Of a stretch of DNA of 36,667 nt, positions 1 through 8,211 are shown in pieces. Location: positions 1 to 36,667 of the forward strand of contig DATKKJ010000206.1 in the NCBI GenBank assembly GCA_035543055.1, given 5' to 3'. This stretch comes from Terriglobales bacterium. Lineage in GTDB: Bacteria > Acidobacteriota > Terriglobia > Terriglobales > Acidobacteriaceae. The stretch's first letter is position 1; the number at the start of each line of letters is the position of its first letter. A model generated the notes under the pieces. The model was not told the origin of the DNA. It saw nothing but the letters and a program-made list of their open reading frames with translations, and did no database searches. Position numbers and translations under genes: made by a program.

Positions 1-641
<641 letters not shown>

Positions 642-645
<4 letters not shown>

Positions 646-1607
646 TCGATCACCTCCTGCGACCGCGGCCACAGCCGGTAGAGCCAGCCGATGAGCCCGC
701 CGGGAGCGAAGAGCACCACCACCAGCAGCAAGCCGCCGGCGATCACCAGATGGAAGTTGGAGAGACGGGGCGAGGTCAAGAGCCAGGAGCGGAGGCGCTC
801 GTAGAGCCCGGGACCGAGGGCCGCACCCACCACCGTGCCCTGGCCGCCGAGCATCAGCATCACGATGCCCTCCAGCGAGAGCATGAACTCGAAGGCGATG
901 GAAGGATCGATCATGCCGTTCTTGAAGAACATCAGGGTGCCGGCGACCGCCGGCAGGAAGGCGGAGACGCTGAACACGATGGCCTTGTACATGGTGGCGT
1001 TGACCCCCAGGACCACGGCGGCATCTTCGTCCTCGCGAATGGCGAACAGTCCCAGGCCGAATTTCGAGATCTTGATGCCCAGGCTCAAGATCATGGACAG
1101 CGCCATCAGCGCGATCACCAGGAAGTAGATGACCCAGAGGGCACGCACCGGGCCGCCCAGCGATTCGTAGGAGGTGAACTCGACGTACAGGCCGGTGGAG
1201 CGGCCCCAGGGATCGAAGTTGGAGACGAAGGCCTGCACCGCCTGCAACACGCCGATGGTGGCCAAAGCGAAATACGCTCCCCGCAGGCGCAGGATGGCGA
1301 GTCCCAGAAGGAAGGCAAACACACTGACAGCGGCGCCGGCAGCCAGCGCGGCCACCGCCAGGTTCCAGTTGCGGACGGTGGCCAGGTAGAGTCCGACGTA
1401 GCCTCCCAACCCGTAAAACACGATGTGGCCGAAGTTCACGTAGCCGGTATAGCCGATCATCAGGTTGAGGTTGCTGGCCAGGATGATGGCGACCGCCACC
1501 AGGATCAGGTCCTCGCGCAGGGAAATGTTGTTGCCGCGCACCGGCAGGTAGGCGAATGCGGCAGCCGTGAGCAGGACCAACCAGAAGACCAGCCGTCGCA
1601 GGATCAC
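642..1607 (-). CDS. livM: LIV-type ABC transporter permease LivM
   Basis: Second membrane subunit of the LIV-type transporter, 321 residues. After an N-terminal membrane segment (about residues 5-22) it reads NLNLMIGYTGYVNFGHIVFYG, the hallmark of LivM-family permeases, followed by further hydrophobic helices and the cytoplasmic coupling region IREDEDAAVVLGVNATMYK, which contacts the ATPase. I chose the GTG at 1607 because it overlaps the livH stop codon as GTGA and gives a normal family length. The reading frame stays open upstream through livH, but that extension is a shadow of livH. The gene is translationally coupled on both sides (GTGA with livH, ATGA with livG). Only the substrate range is in doubt. 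Confidence 0.93.
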
Positions 1608-2464
1608 GCCGATGCCCTCACAAAGATCCCTTTGGGGAAGGCGAGCAGCACGACCACGAACAGACCGAACTCGATCAGCGGGACCCAGCTGACGGCGATA
1701 AACGGCGTCACCGCGCCTTCCAGGAGGCCGAGCAGGATGCCGGCCAGCAGCGCGCCCAAGGGTTTCCCCAGCCCGGCCAGCACGGTCACGACGAAGCTCT
1801 TCATCTGGTACACCGCCCCGGAGAGGATGGTGAAAGGGAACAGGGTGGAGACTAGAGCTCCGGAGGAGATCGCCAGGGCGATGCCGATACCGAAGGCGAC
1901 GGTCAGCACCATGGTCGAAGAGATGCCCATCAATTCGGCGGCTTCGCGGTTGTCGGCGACCGCACGGATGGCTTTGCCCATCCGCGTGTGGTAGAGGAAA
2001 AGTTCCAGCGCCAGCGCGATCACGATGGCGGACACGGCGGCCGCGATGTGGTTGCCGGTGAAGGTATAGGCGCCCATGGTCACCCCGGGGACGCTGAAGT
2101 TCACGTTGTACGGGCTGGTGCTCCAGATGGCGGTGCCGATCCCGATGACCATCATATTCACCGCAAAGGTGGAGAGCAGACTCATCAACTGGGCCCGTCC
2201 CACCACCCAGTGCACCGACATCCAATACACCACCAGGCCGAGAATGAATCCCGCCCCGATCAACGGGAGAAGGAGAAAGTAGGCATTGGTAGGGAAAGCG
2301 GTGAACAGCACATACATCCCGAACATGCCCAGGGCGATCATGGAGCCATGGGTCAGGTTGATCACGTCCATGACACCCCAGATCAGGCTCAAGCCCATGG
2401 CGGCCAGGCCATAGACGGAGCCCACCAGGAGCCCGTCGATCATCGAGGCCAGAATACCGGACAT
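1604..2464 (-). CDS. livH: LIV-type ABC transporter permease LivH
   Basis: First membrane subunit of the LIV-type transporter, 286 residues, almost entirely hydrophobic. Its N-terminus (IDGLLVGSVYGLAAMGLSLI, then NLTHGSMIALGMF) is typical of LivH permeases, which begin with a short loop and a helix rich in Gly and Ala. The coupling segment near RAVADNREAAELMGI matches the place where LivF/LivG dock. The ATG at 2464 follows a GGGGAAG ribosome-binding stretch. It is separated from the binding-protein gene by 66 bases holding a strong hairpin and overlaps livM by four bases. Together these imply one transcript with reduced expression of the membrane genes relative to the binding protein. Confidence 0.93.
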   Translation of the reverse strand: MSGILASMIDGLLVGSVYGLAAMGLSLIWGVMDVINLTHGSMIALGMFGMYVLFTAFPTNAYFLLLPLIGAGFILGLVVYWMSVHWVVGRAQLMSLLSTFAVNMMVIGIGTAIWSTSPYNVNFSVPGVTMGAYTFTGNHIAAAVSAIVIALALELFLYHTRMGKAIRAVADNREAAELMGISSTMVLTVAFGIGIALAISSGALVSTLFPFTILSGAVYQMKSFVVTVLAGLGKPLGALLAGILLGLLEGAVTPFIAVSWVPLIEFGLFVVVLLAFPKGIFVRASA

Positions 2465-2492
2465 ATCTTCCCCTTCTGCTCGCGATACGGTG

Positions 2493-2518
2493 GCCGGGCG
2501 GTGGCGATGGCGCCCGGC
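2493..2518 (-). other. Intercistronic hairpin between binding protein gene and livH
   Basis: Perfect 8-bp inverted repeat (GCCGGGCG at 2493-2500, CGCCCGGC at 2511-2518) with a 10-base loop, in the 66-base gap after the binding-protein stop codon. No T-tract follows on the transcribed strand, so it looks more like an mRNA-stabilising or attenuating stem than a full terminator. Such stems are known to raise the amount of binding protein over permease in ABC operons; that role here is inferred. Confidence 0.55.
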
Positions 2519-2530
2519 TTCCGTGCCCGA

Positions 2531-3733
2531 TCAGTAGATCGGATACTTCAGATCCGCGCTCTTGCTGGCCGCGGGCCATACCACCTGCTTCACCAGTTTG
2601 CCCGATTTGTCTTTCTGCCACTGGGCGATCACCATGGTGTGTCCCACCTGGAGGCCGTGGTCGGCGGCGGCGGCGGAGAACTTGGTGCGCCCGTAGAAGG
2701 TGGTCACGTCCATCGAGTTCAGAACCGCGGCCACCTTGTCGGAGTCGAGGCTGCCCGCCTGCTCGATGGCGTGCTGCAGGACCAGTCCGGCGGCGTATCC
2801 ACCGGCTGATTCATAGCTGGCCTCGGCCTTGAACTTGGCCTCGTAATCCTTGACGAACTGGGTCACGGAGGGGCCGAACTGAGGTTTCGACATCACCTGG
2901 GGCTCCCACTGCGAAGGCACGCTCACCCCGTAGCCGGCCTCGCCCAGTTCGGTCCACTGCGGGCTGTCGGGCGCGACCAGCAGGGTGATCATCTTCAGGC
3001 TGGCCTTGCGGGCGGAGAGCTGCCGCGCCAGAGTGGAGCCGTCGGGATAATGCCCGCCGCCCATCAACACCGTCGCCTTGGAGGAGATCACCTTGTCGAG
3101 AATGGCGCTGAAGTCGGTGGTGGCCGGCGCGTAGGCTTCGCTGAAGGCCACATTCAGTCCGATCTGCTGGGCGTACGCCATGGCCGGCTTTACCACCGCT
3201 ACGGAAAACGCCGCGTCCTCGTACACGAAGGCGATGGCGGCCTTCGGGTCCTTGACTTTGACCGCGTCGAGCGCGCCCTTCAGGTACTCGCCGCCGGGCG
3301 CGAACATCTGAAACAGGAGCTTGTTTCCCAGCTTATAGGTTTTCTCGTCGGCGGCGCCGGTGGTGAGCATGACCTTGCCGTTCTGTTCGGTCACGATCGA
3401 CGCGTTGGTGGTGAGCCCGGAGGAGTAGGGGCTGAACAGGAAATCGGACTTGTCCTCGAGGATCAGGCGGGTGTAGAGCTGCTGGACGCGCTTGGAATTG
3501 GATTCGTCGTCATAGGTGACCAGCTTGACCTGGTAACTCTTGCCGCCGGCCTTGATACCGCCGGCAGCGTTGACCTGGTCGCGCCACAGCTCGAAGCCGC
3601 GGGATTGCTCCAGCGAATCGACGTTGAGAGCGCCAGTCTTCGACATGGTGAAGCCGATGGTGATGGTCTGCGCGAAAGCCGGCGCAGCCAGCACGACAGC
3701 CAGGGAGAGAGTGATGAGGCTCAGTCGTTTCAC
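2531..3733 (-). CDS. Periplasmic substrate-binding protein of LIV-type ABC transporter
   Basis: Receptor of the LIV-type transporter, 400 residues, type I periplasmic-binding fold (Peripla_BP_6). A Sec signal peptide of about 21 residues (MKRLSLITLSLAVVLAAPAFA, cut before QTITIGFT) is followed by the family opening TIGFTMSKTGALNVDSLEQ and a ligand-pocket region around FSPYSSGLTTNASIVTEQNGK. I chose the GTG at 3733, not the longer open frame, because AGGAG lies 7 bases upstream and the signal peptide then starts properly. It is the promoter-proximal gene of the operon (binding protein, livH, livM, livG), with a CRP-type palindrome and a -10 box upstream. The substrate is not deducible; relatives bind branched-chain amino acids, amides, urea or aromatic acids. 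Confidence 0.9.
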   Translation of the reverse strand: MKRLSLITLSLAVVLAAPAFAQTITIGFTMSKTGALNVDSLEQSRGFELWRDQVNAAGGIKAGGKSYQVKLVTYDDESNSKRVQQLYTRLILEDKSDFLFSPYSSGLTTNASIVTEQNGKVMLTTGAADEKTYKLGNKLLFQMFAPGGEYLKGALDAVKVKDPKAAIAFVYEDAAFSVAVVKPAMAYAQQIGLNVAFSEAYAPATTDFSAILDKVISSKATVLMGGGHYPDGSTLARQLSARKASLKMITLLVAPDSPQWTELGEAGYGVSVPSQWEPQVMSKPQFGPSVTQFVKDYEAKFKAEASYESAGGYAAGLVLQHAIEQAGSLDSDKVAAVLNSMDVTTFYGRTKFSAAAADHGLQVGHTMVIAQWQKDKSGKLVKQVVWPAASKSADLKYPIY

Positions 3734-3760
3734 GGCGTGACTCCTGGTAAAGAGATTGGC

Positions 3761-3766
3761 ATTGTA
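3761..3766 (-). promoter_or_regulatory. -10 element of the LIV-type operon
   Basis: On the minus strand the hexamer is TACAAT, a 5/6 match to TATAAT. It would place the transcript start near 3754, about 20 bases before the GTG at 3733 and its AGGAG site. No recognisable -35 hexamer lies 16-18 bases upstream, which fits an activator-dependent promoter. Confidence 0.5.
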
Positions 3767-3788
3767 AAACCGGGGGGAAAGAACCACC

Positions 3789-3804
3789 TGTGATTTTCGT
3801 CACA
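3789..3804 (-). promoter_or_regulatory. CRP/FNR-family operator-like palindrome (TGTGA-N6-TCACA)
   Basis: The 16 bases contain both perfect half-sites TGTGA and TCACA with a 6-base AT-rich spacer, the textbook CRP-site core. The centre (3796.5) lies about 42 bases upstream of the transcript start predicted from the -10 box at 3761-3766. That is the spacing of class II CRP-dependent promoters. The regulator is not in the window; identification rests on the motif and its position. Confidence 0.6.
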
Positions 3805-3836
3805 GGGGTAGCGAAAAATGACCCACGGAGCAGAGA

Positions 3837-4508
3837 TCAGGCGCCGGTTTGCACCACCAGCACCAGGCGCCGGGGCCCGTGCGCGCCCAGTACCAGGATC
3901 TTCTCGATGTCGGCGGTGCGGCTGGAGCCGGTGATCAGCCCGACGAAGGAGTTCTTCGCATCCAGCCCCATTTCGTGCACCCGGGCCAGGGCCGTCTCCA
4001 GGTCCGGAACGAGCTGCTCTAACCGCGCCACCACGATGTGACAGGGCGCCACGATGGAGGCGCCCCGCCCGCCGCAGGCGGAAGACACCACGATGGACCC
4101 GGTGAGCGCGACCAGCAGCTCGCATTCCGTGACGGTGGCCTCGGAGCCCTCGCTGGGCGCGCCTTCCGACGACCAGCGCTCGTTCCGGGGCACCATGAAC
4201 GAGCGGCTCACGCTGCGCAGCCACGGCGAATCCTGCAGGAAAACCTCGCCCGCGGGCAGGGAATCGAGCACGCTCTCGATGGCGGCCGCGGTGGCGACCT
4301 CGTCGGTGGACAGGATCAGCTCGGTGTTGTTGGCCAGGCACTCGGCCTGGAAGCGCTCCAGCGGGTCGGTGACCGGCGCAAACACCGGCTGCGCCGGCGT
4401 CGGCGGAGGCTGATGCGCCGGTGCTTGCAGCGCATTGCGCACGCGTTCCAGAATGCGCTCGCGGCCCGCATGATCGGCGGCCGGGGAATGGGTCTCAGCG
4501 GAAGCCAT
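3837..4508 (-). CDS. lutC: Lactate utilization protein C (LUD domain)
   Basis: Third subunit of the LutABC iron-sulfur complex that oxidises L-lactate to pyruvate at the cytoplasmic side of the membrane. The protein has 223 residues: a charged helical N-terminus (GRERILERVRNALQAP) typical of YkgG/LutC, a Pro-rich linker, then the LUD (DUF162) domain with ECELLVALTGSIVVSSACGGRG and the C-terminal FVGLITGSSRTADIEKILVLGAHGPRRLVLVV. This last stretch is a family hallmark. It overlaps lutB by 14 bases and is the last gene of lutABC. It ends 103 bases before the binding-protein gene of the LIV operon, which has its own promoter. No frameshift or missing domain is seen. Confidence 0.93.
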   Translation of the reverse strand: MASAETHSPAADHAGRERILERVRNALQAPAHQPPPTPAQPVFAPVTDPLERFQAECLANNTELILSTDEVATAAAIESVLDSLPAGEVFLQDSPWLRSVSRSFMVPRNERWSSEGAPSEGSEATVTECELLVALTGSIVVSSACGGRGASIVAPCHIVVARLEQLVPDLETALARVHEMGLDAKNSFVGLITGSSRTADIEKILVLGAHGPRRLVLVVQTGA

Positions 4509-5907
4509 CGGTCTTCCTCCACAGGCTGCGAAACGAGGTTGAGGGAAGCACCATCGGGGCCCGCCGCCTAGTCCACGCGCGCATCGGGTCGAGCGCGGTC
4601 CCGCCCAGGCCGAGCGCGTGTGCCAGGCGGATGGAGGCGCGCGCCACGCCCCCCAGGATGCGGAAGCGGCCGGCGTCCATCATCGTCCAGCGGAACAGCC
4701 GCATGGCGCGGCGCTCGGGGCCCGGATGGGTGCCGGCCCGGATGGCGTTGCGCCGGTTGTGCAGCAGGTGATGGTGCAGGTCGATCTTCACCGGGCAGAC
4801 GTCAGTGCAGTTGCCGCACAACGACGATGCGTAGGACAGGTGCTGGAACTCGCTCAGCCCGCGCAAGTGCGGGGTGAGCACGCTGCCGATGGGGCCTTGA
4901 TAGATGGTCCCGTAGGTGTGTCCGCCGACCGCGCGGTACACCGGGCAGGCGTTGAGGCAGGCGCCGCAGCGGATGCAATGCAGGACGTCGCGCTGCTCGG
5001 AGTCGGCCAGCAGCTGGCTGCGCCCGTTGTCCACCAGCACCACGTGGAACTCCTCCGGCCCGTCCACCTCACCCGCGCGGCGGGCGCCGGCGAGCAGGGT
5101 GTTGTAACAGGTGATGGGCTGCCCGGTGCCGGAGGTCGCCAGCACCGGCCACAGCATTGCCAGGTCCTGCAGGCGCGGGACCACCTTCTCGATCCCGGTC
5201 ATCACCACGTGGATGCGGGGGATGCTGGTGCACAGCCGGCCGTTGCCCTCGTTGGTGGTGATGGCCACCATGCCGGCATCGGCGACCAGGAAGTTGGCGC
5301 CGGAGATCCCCATCTCGGCGGAGAAGAACGCCTGGCGCAGCGTGCGGCGCGCCACCGCGACCAGCTCCGGGGGATCATCGGTAGCGCCGCCGCCCAGCTT
5401 TTCTTTGAACAGGTCGCGGATCTGCCCGCGGTTCAGATGCATCGCCGGGGTGACGATGTGGTACGGCGGCTCGTTGCGCAACTGCACGATGTACTCACCG
5501 AGGTCGGTCTCGAAGACCTCCATGCCCAGCTTCTCCAGCGCCGGGGTGAGATGCACTTCCTCGGTCACCATCGACTTTGACTTGACGACCTTCTTCACCC
5601 CGCGCGCCACGGCCAGGTCGCAGACGTACCTGCGCGCTTCTTCCGAGGTCTCCGCCCAGAAAACGTGCCCGCCGCGCTCCTGAACTTTTGTCTCGAATTC
5701 CAGCAGGTAGCGGTCGAGATGATTGACCGCTTCCCACTTGATCTGCCGGCAGCGCTCGCGCGCCGCCTCCCAGTCGGTGAAGCGGGAGTGTCCGCGGGCG
5801 ACCGCCGCCTCGTACTGGTCCATGTTGAAGCGGACAACCTGGCGGTGGGCCAGATCGCCGGACTTCTCGGCGGCGCGGCGGAGGAATTCCCGGGCGGCGG
5901 CGCTCAT
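4495..5907 (-). CDS. lutB: Lactate utilization iron-sulfur protein B
   Basis: Core iron-sulfur subunit of the LutABC lactate dehydrogenase complex, 470 residues, the usual length for LutB/YkgF. Residues about 65-300 form the LUD domain (VVKSKSMVTEEVHLTPALEKLG and DAGMVAITTNEGNGR are recognisable family blocks). Two 4Fe-4S motifs follow: CIRCGACLNACPVYRAVGG and CGNCTDVCPVKIDL. The C-terminal stretch of about 100 residues is the DUF3390-like tail. The ATG at 5907 overlaps the lutA stop as ATGA, and the 3' end overlaps lutC by 14 bases, so the three genes are tightly coupled. The expected cysteines are present and the enzyme looks functional. Confidence 0.95.
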   Translation of the reverse strand: MSAAAREFLRRAAEKSGDLAHRQVVRFNMDQYEAAVARGHSRFTDWEAARERCRQIKWEAVNHLDRYLLEFETKVQERGGHVFWAETSEEARRYVCDLAVARGVKKVVKSKSMVTEEVHLTPALEKLGMEVFETDLGEYIVQLRNEPPYHIVTPAMHLNRGQIRDLFKEKLGGGATDDPPELVAVARRTLRQAFFSAEMGISGANFLVADAGMVAITTNEGNGRLCTSIPRIHVVMTGIEKVVPRLQDLAMLWPVLATSGTGQPITCYNTLLAGARRAGEVDGPEEFHVVLVDNGRSQLLADSEQRDVLHCIRCGACLNACPVYRAVGGHTYGTIYQGPIGSVLTPHLRGLSEFQHLSYASSLCGNCTDVCPVKIDLHHHLLHNRRNAIRAGTHPGPERRAMRLFRWTMMDAGRFRILGGVARASIRLAHALGLGGTALDPMRAWTRRRAPMVLPSTSFRSLWRKTDGFR

Positions 5908-6632
5908 TCGGCCTCCTGCGCCAGGATGCTCGCCAGGTGCATGGTGCGGGCGCGGGCGTTGCTCCGGCGGAGCATGCCTTCGATGTGCATCAGGCAGCTT
6001 TGATCGAGCGAGGTGACGACCTCGGCGCCACTGGCTTCGATGTTCTGCGCCTTAGAGTCGCCCATGGCCGCCGAGATCATGTCGAACTTCACCGCAAAGC
6101 CGCCACCGAAGCCGCAGCACTCCTCCACGTAAGGCATTTCCACGAGTTCCAGGCCGCGGACGTGCCGCAACAGTTGCCGGGGCCCGTCTTTCAGGCGTAG
6201 CTCGCGCAGGGCATGACAGGCGTCATGGAAGGTGACTCTGTGGGGGAACCGGGCGCCGACATCCAGCTTCTTTGCCACCTTCACCAGGAACTCGGAGAAC
6301 TCGAAGACGCGCTTGCCCAACTGCTCCGCCGGCTCTTGCAGGGGCGTCCCCGCCAGCAGCTCGGGGTAGAAGTTCCGCACCATGGTGGTGCAGGAACCCG
6401 ACGGGCAGACCACCGCTTCCGCGCTCTCGAAGATGCGGACAAAGCGTTCCGCCAGCGGTCGCGCCTCGTCCCAGTATCCGGTGTTGAAGGCCGGCTGGCC
6501 GCAGCAGGTCTGCTGGGCAGGGAAGTCCGGCTCATACCCGAGTCGGCGCAGCACGCGCACCACGTCCACCCCGACCTGCGGAGCCAGTTGATCGATGAAA
6601 CAGGGGATGAACAATGAGACCTTGGACGCCAC
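5904..6632 (-). CDS. lutA: Lactate utilization protein A (CCG-domain Fe-S oxidoreductase)
   Basis: First subunit of the LutABC complex, about 242 residues. Two cysteine-rich CCG domains are visible: PCFIDQL...TCCGQPAFNTGY near the N-terminus and FHDACHALRELRL...ECCGFGGGFAVKF near residues 150-195. A C-terminal SCLMHIEG motif supplies a further Cys. The family start is normally just before KVSLFIPC, which points to the GTG at 6632. A TATAAC box lies 9 bases upstream with no Shine-Dalgarno sequence, so the mRNA may be leaderless. An in-frame ATG at 6671 would add 13 residues not typical of the family, and it lies upstream of the predicted transcript start. Lactate permease and regulator genes are absent nearby. 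Confidence 0.92.
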   Translation of the reverse strand: MASKVSLFIPCFIDQLAPQVGVDVVRVLRRLGYEPDFPAQQTCCGQPAFNTGYWDEARPLAERFVRIFESAEAVVCPSGSCTTMVRNFYPELLAGTPLQEPAEQLGKRVFEFSEFLVKVAKKLDVGARFPHRVTFHDACHALRELRLKDGPRQLLRHVRGLELVEMPYVEECCGFGGGFAVKFDMISAAMGDSKAQNIEASGAEVVTSLDQSCLMHIEGMLRRSNARARTMHLASILAQEAE

Positions 6633-6641
6633 GACGCCCCG

Positions 6642-6647
6642 GTTATA
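6642..6647 (-). promoter_or_regulatory. -10-like element close to the lutA start
   Basis: Minus-strand TATAAC (5/6 match to TATAAT) ends 9 bases before the lutA GTG, so transcription would begin at or within a few bases of the start codon. Only a poor -35 (TTGTGC, 18-base spacer) precedes it. This supports the short start of LutA. Confidence 0.4.
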
Positions 6648-6716
6648 GTCCCGAAACGGGGCTCCGCACAAGGCGGGGGAAGGGTCGGGAACCGATGTTT
6701 TCCAGGAAGGGAAGTC

Positions 6717-6738
6717 GGGAGCGAGAAATGTCGCTCCC
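6717..6738. repeat. Inverted repeat in the lutA / sugar-operon divergent region
   Basis: Perfect 8-bp arms GGGAGCGA (6717-6724) and TCGCTCCC (6731-6738) separated by 6 bases, just upstream of the -35 of the plus-strand promoter and in the 220-base divergent intergenic region. It could be an operator for either operon. No T-tract follows it, so a terminator role is unlikely. Confidence 0.45.
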
Positions 6739-6752
6739 AGTCTCCATGTTCG

Positions 6753-6781
6753 TTGACACCTCCGGCGGGTTTAGGTAGAGT
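6753..6781 (+). promoter_or_regulatory. Sigma-70-type promoter of the sugar ABC operon
   Basis: A perfect TTGACA (6753-6758), a 17-base spacer and TAGAGT (6776-6781, 4/6 match) form a convincing housekeeping promoter. The predicted start is near 6788, giving a leader of about 68 bases before the ATG at 6856. The leader contains an inverted repeat (6806-6824) and ends in a strong GAGGAGA ribosome-binding site. Confidence 0.6.
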
Positions 6782-6805
6782 CTGCGGCCACATTCCCTTC
6801 CTGTG

Positions 6806-6824
6806 GGTCTCGGTGGACGAGACC
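6806..6824 (+). promoter_or_regulatory. Leader inverted repeat, possible operator or hairpin
   Basis: Perfect 7-bp arms GGTCTCG and CGAGACC with a 5-base centre, lying about 20-35 bases downstream of the predicted transcript start of the sugar operon. Position and symmetry fit a repressor operator or an mRNA hairpin; no regulator gene adjoins it. Confidence 0.4.
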
Positions 6825-6855
6825 ACTGTGGCGACCTTCGTGCGAGGAGAAACCT

Positions 6856-8184
6856 ATGGCTAAGAAGAAAACGTCCCGCAAGCGCGGAGTCACGCGACGC
6901 GAGTTTGTGAAGATGGCCGGTATGGCCGGCATGTCGGCAGTGGGGGTCGGCATCTTCGGGCAGGCGCCGGTGTTTGCCCAGGAACGCTCGCTCCATTTCC
7001 TGCTGTGGAAGAACTTCTCTCCGCCCGCCGACGTCGAGATCGTGCGCCAGGGGGAGGAGTGGGGCAAGCAGAGCAAGGTCAAAGTCCGGATCGAGCAGAT
7101 CAACGCCAACGATATCCCGGCACGCGCGGCGGCCGCCATCGAGAGCAAGCAGGGGCCGGACATCATCCAGTTCTTCCACAACTGGCAGAACCAGTACGGC
7201 GACGCCCTGGTCGATGTGAGCGAGATCTGCACCAAGCTGGAGTCCAAGTATGGCGGTTACATCGACTACGCCAAGAGTCACGCCATGCTCAACGGGAAGT
7301 TCAACGCGGTGCCGCATACCATCGTGCCGAACATCTACGTGGTCCGCGACTCGTATCTGAAGGCGGCCGGCACCAAGACCTGGCCCAAGACCTGGGAGGA
7401 CCTGCGCCACGAAGGGAAGAAGTGGAAGGCGAACGGGCATCCGGTCGGCCAGACCGTCGGCCACACCTTCGGCGATGCGGTCGATTTCACCTACCCCTAC
7501 CTCTGGAGCTACGGGGTTGCCGAGCGAGATGAGAAGGGGAAGGTGACCATCAACAGCAAGCAGACGCTGGAGGCGCTGAAGGCCTTCAAGGCGCTATGGG
7601 ACGACGCCATGGACCCGGCCGGCCCGGGCTGGGACGACTCCGCCAACAACCGTGCCTTCCTCTCGGGCGCTGTCGCCGCCACCAACAATGCTCCCAGCAT
7701 CTACCTCACGGCTTCGAACCAGGTGATCCTGGACGACAAGGGTGAACCGCTGGTGAAGGACATCGTGCACGTGCTCAATCCAGCGGGACCGGCGGGAGTC
7801 TTCCACTACCACTACAGCCAGCAGCTCGCCATCCCCAAGTATTCGAAGAGCGCGGACGCCGCCAAGGAGTTCATCGGCTGGTTGCTGGAGAAGGAGCAGT
7901 ACGCCAAGTACCTGCGTCGTGGCCAGGCCTACCAGGCGTCGCCCCTGAAGGCTTACATGCAGGACCCGATGTGGGACATGTTCCCCGCGCTCAAGCCGTA
8001 TCGCGACTCTTTGCTGCAGGCGCGGCGCGTCGGCTGGAAGGGGGATGCGGACGCCAATGCGGCCCGGGTGGTGCAGAACTACGTCCTCATCGACATGCTG
8101 GCCAACGTGGCCACCGGCAAGATGAGCCCCGAGGACTCGATGAAGTGGTGCGAGGGACAGCTCAAGTCGATTTACGGCGCGTGA
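6856..8184 (+). CDS. Carbohydrate ABC transporter substrate-binding protein, Tat-exported
   Basis: Extracellular solute-binding protein family 1 (MalE-like), 442 residues. The N-terminus holds a twin-arginine signal (TRREFVKMAG at residues 13-22, then a hydrophobic stretch and a cleavage site near VFA-QE at 41). The mature part opens LHFLLWKNFSPPADVEIV and contains family blocks such as GPDIIQFFHNWQNQYGDALVDV and the later KSADAAKEFIGWLLEKEQYAKYL. It binds a sugar or similar polyol in the periplasm and delivers it to the two permeases that follow. GAGGAGA lies 6 bases before the ATG. It is the first gene of the operon (binding protein, two permeases, lipoprotein). The ligand is unknown. Export by Tat implies folding, perhaps with a cofactor, before secretion. 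Confidence 0.92.
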   Translation: MAKKKTSRKRGVTRREFVKMAGMAGMSAVGVGIFGQAPVFAQERSLHFLLWKNFSPPADVEIVRQGEEWGKQSKVKVRIEQINANDIPARAAAAIESKQGPDIIQFFHNWQNQYGDALVDVSEICTKLESKYGGYIDYAKSHAMLNGKFNAVPHTIVPNIYVVRDSYLKAAGTKTWPKTWEDLRHEGKKWKANGHPVGQTVGHTFGDAVDFTYPYLWSYGVAERDEKGKVTINSKQTLEALKAFKALWDDAMDPAGPGWDDSANNRAFLSGAVAATNNAPSIYLTASNQVILDDKGEPLVKDIVHVLNPAGPAGVFHYHYSQQLAIPKYSKSADAAKEFIGWLLEKEQYAKYLRRGQAYQASPLKAYMQDPMWDMFPALKPYRDSLLQARRVGWKGDADANAARVVQNYVLIDMLANVATGKMSPEDSMKWCEGQLKSIYGA

Positions 8185-8211
8185 TGCACCTGCGCCCGGT
8201 CCTGGATCGGC

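Noticed and set aside
1608-2621. N-terminal extension of the livM frame to 659 codons
   Set aside because: The extra part overlaps livH in another frame and reads as low-complexity Arg/Gly/His sequence; the GTGA junction at 1607 is the true start.
5103-5108. Isolated TGTAAC inside lutB
   Set aside because: No second half-site 11 bases to either side and it lies within a coding region, so it is not a PHO box.
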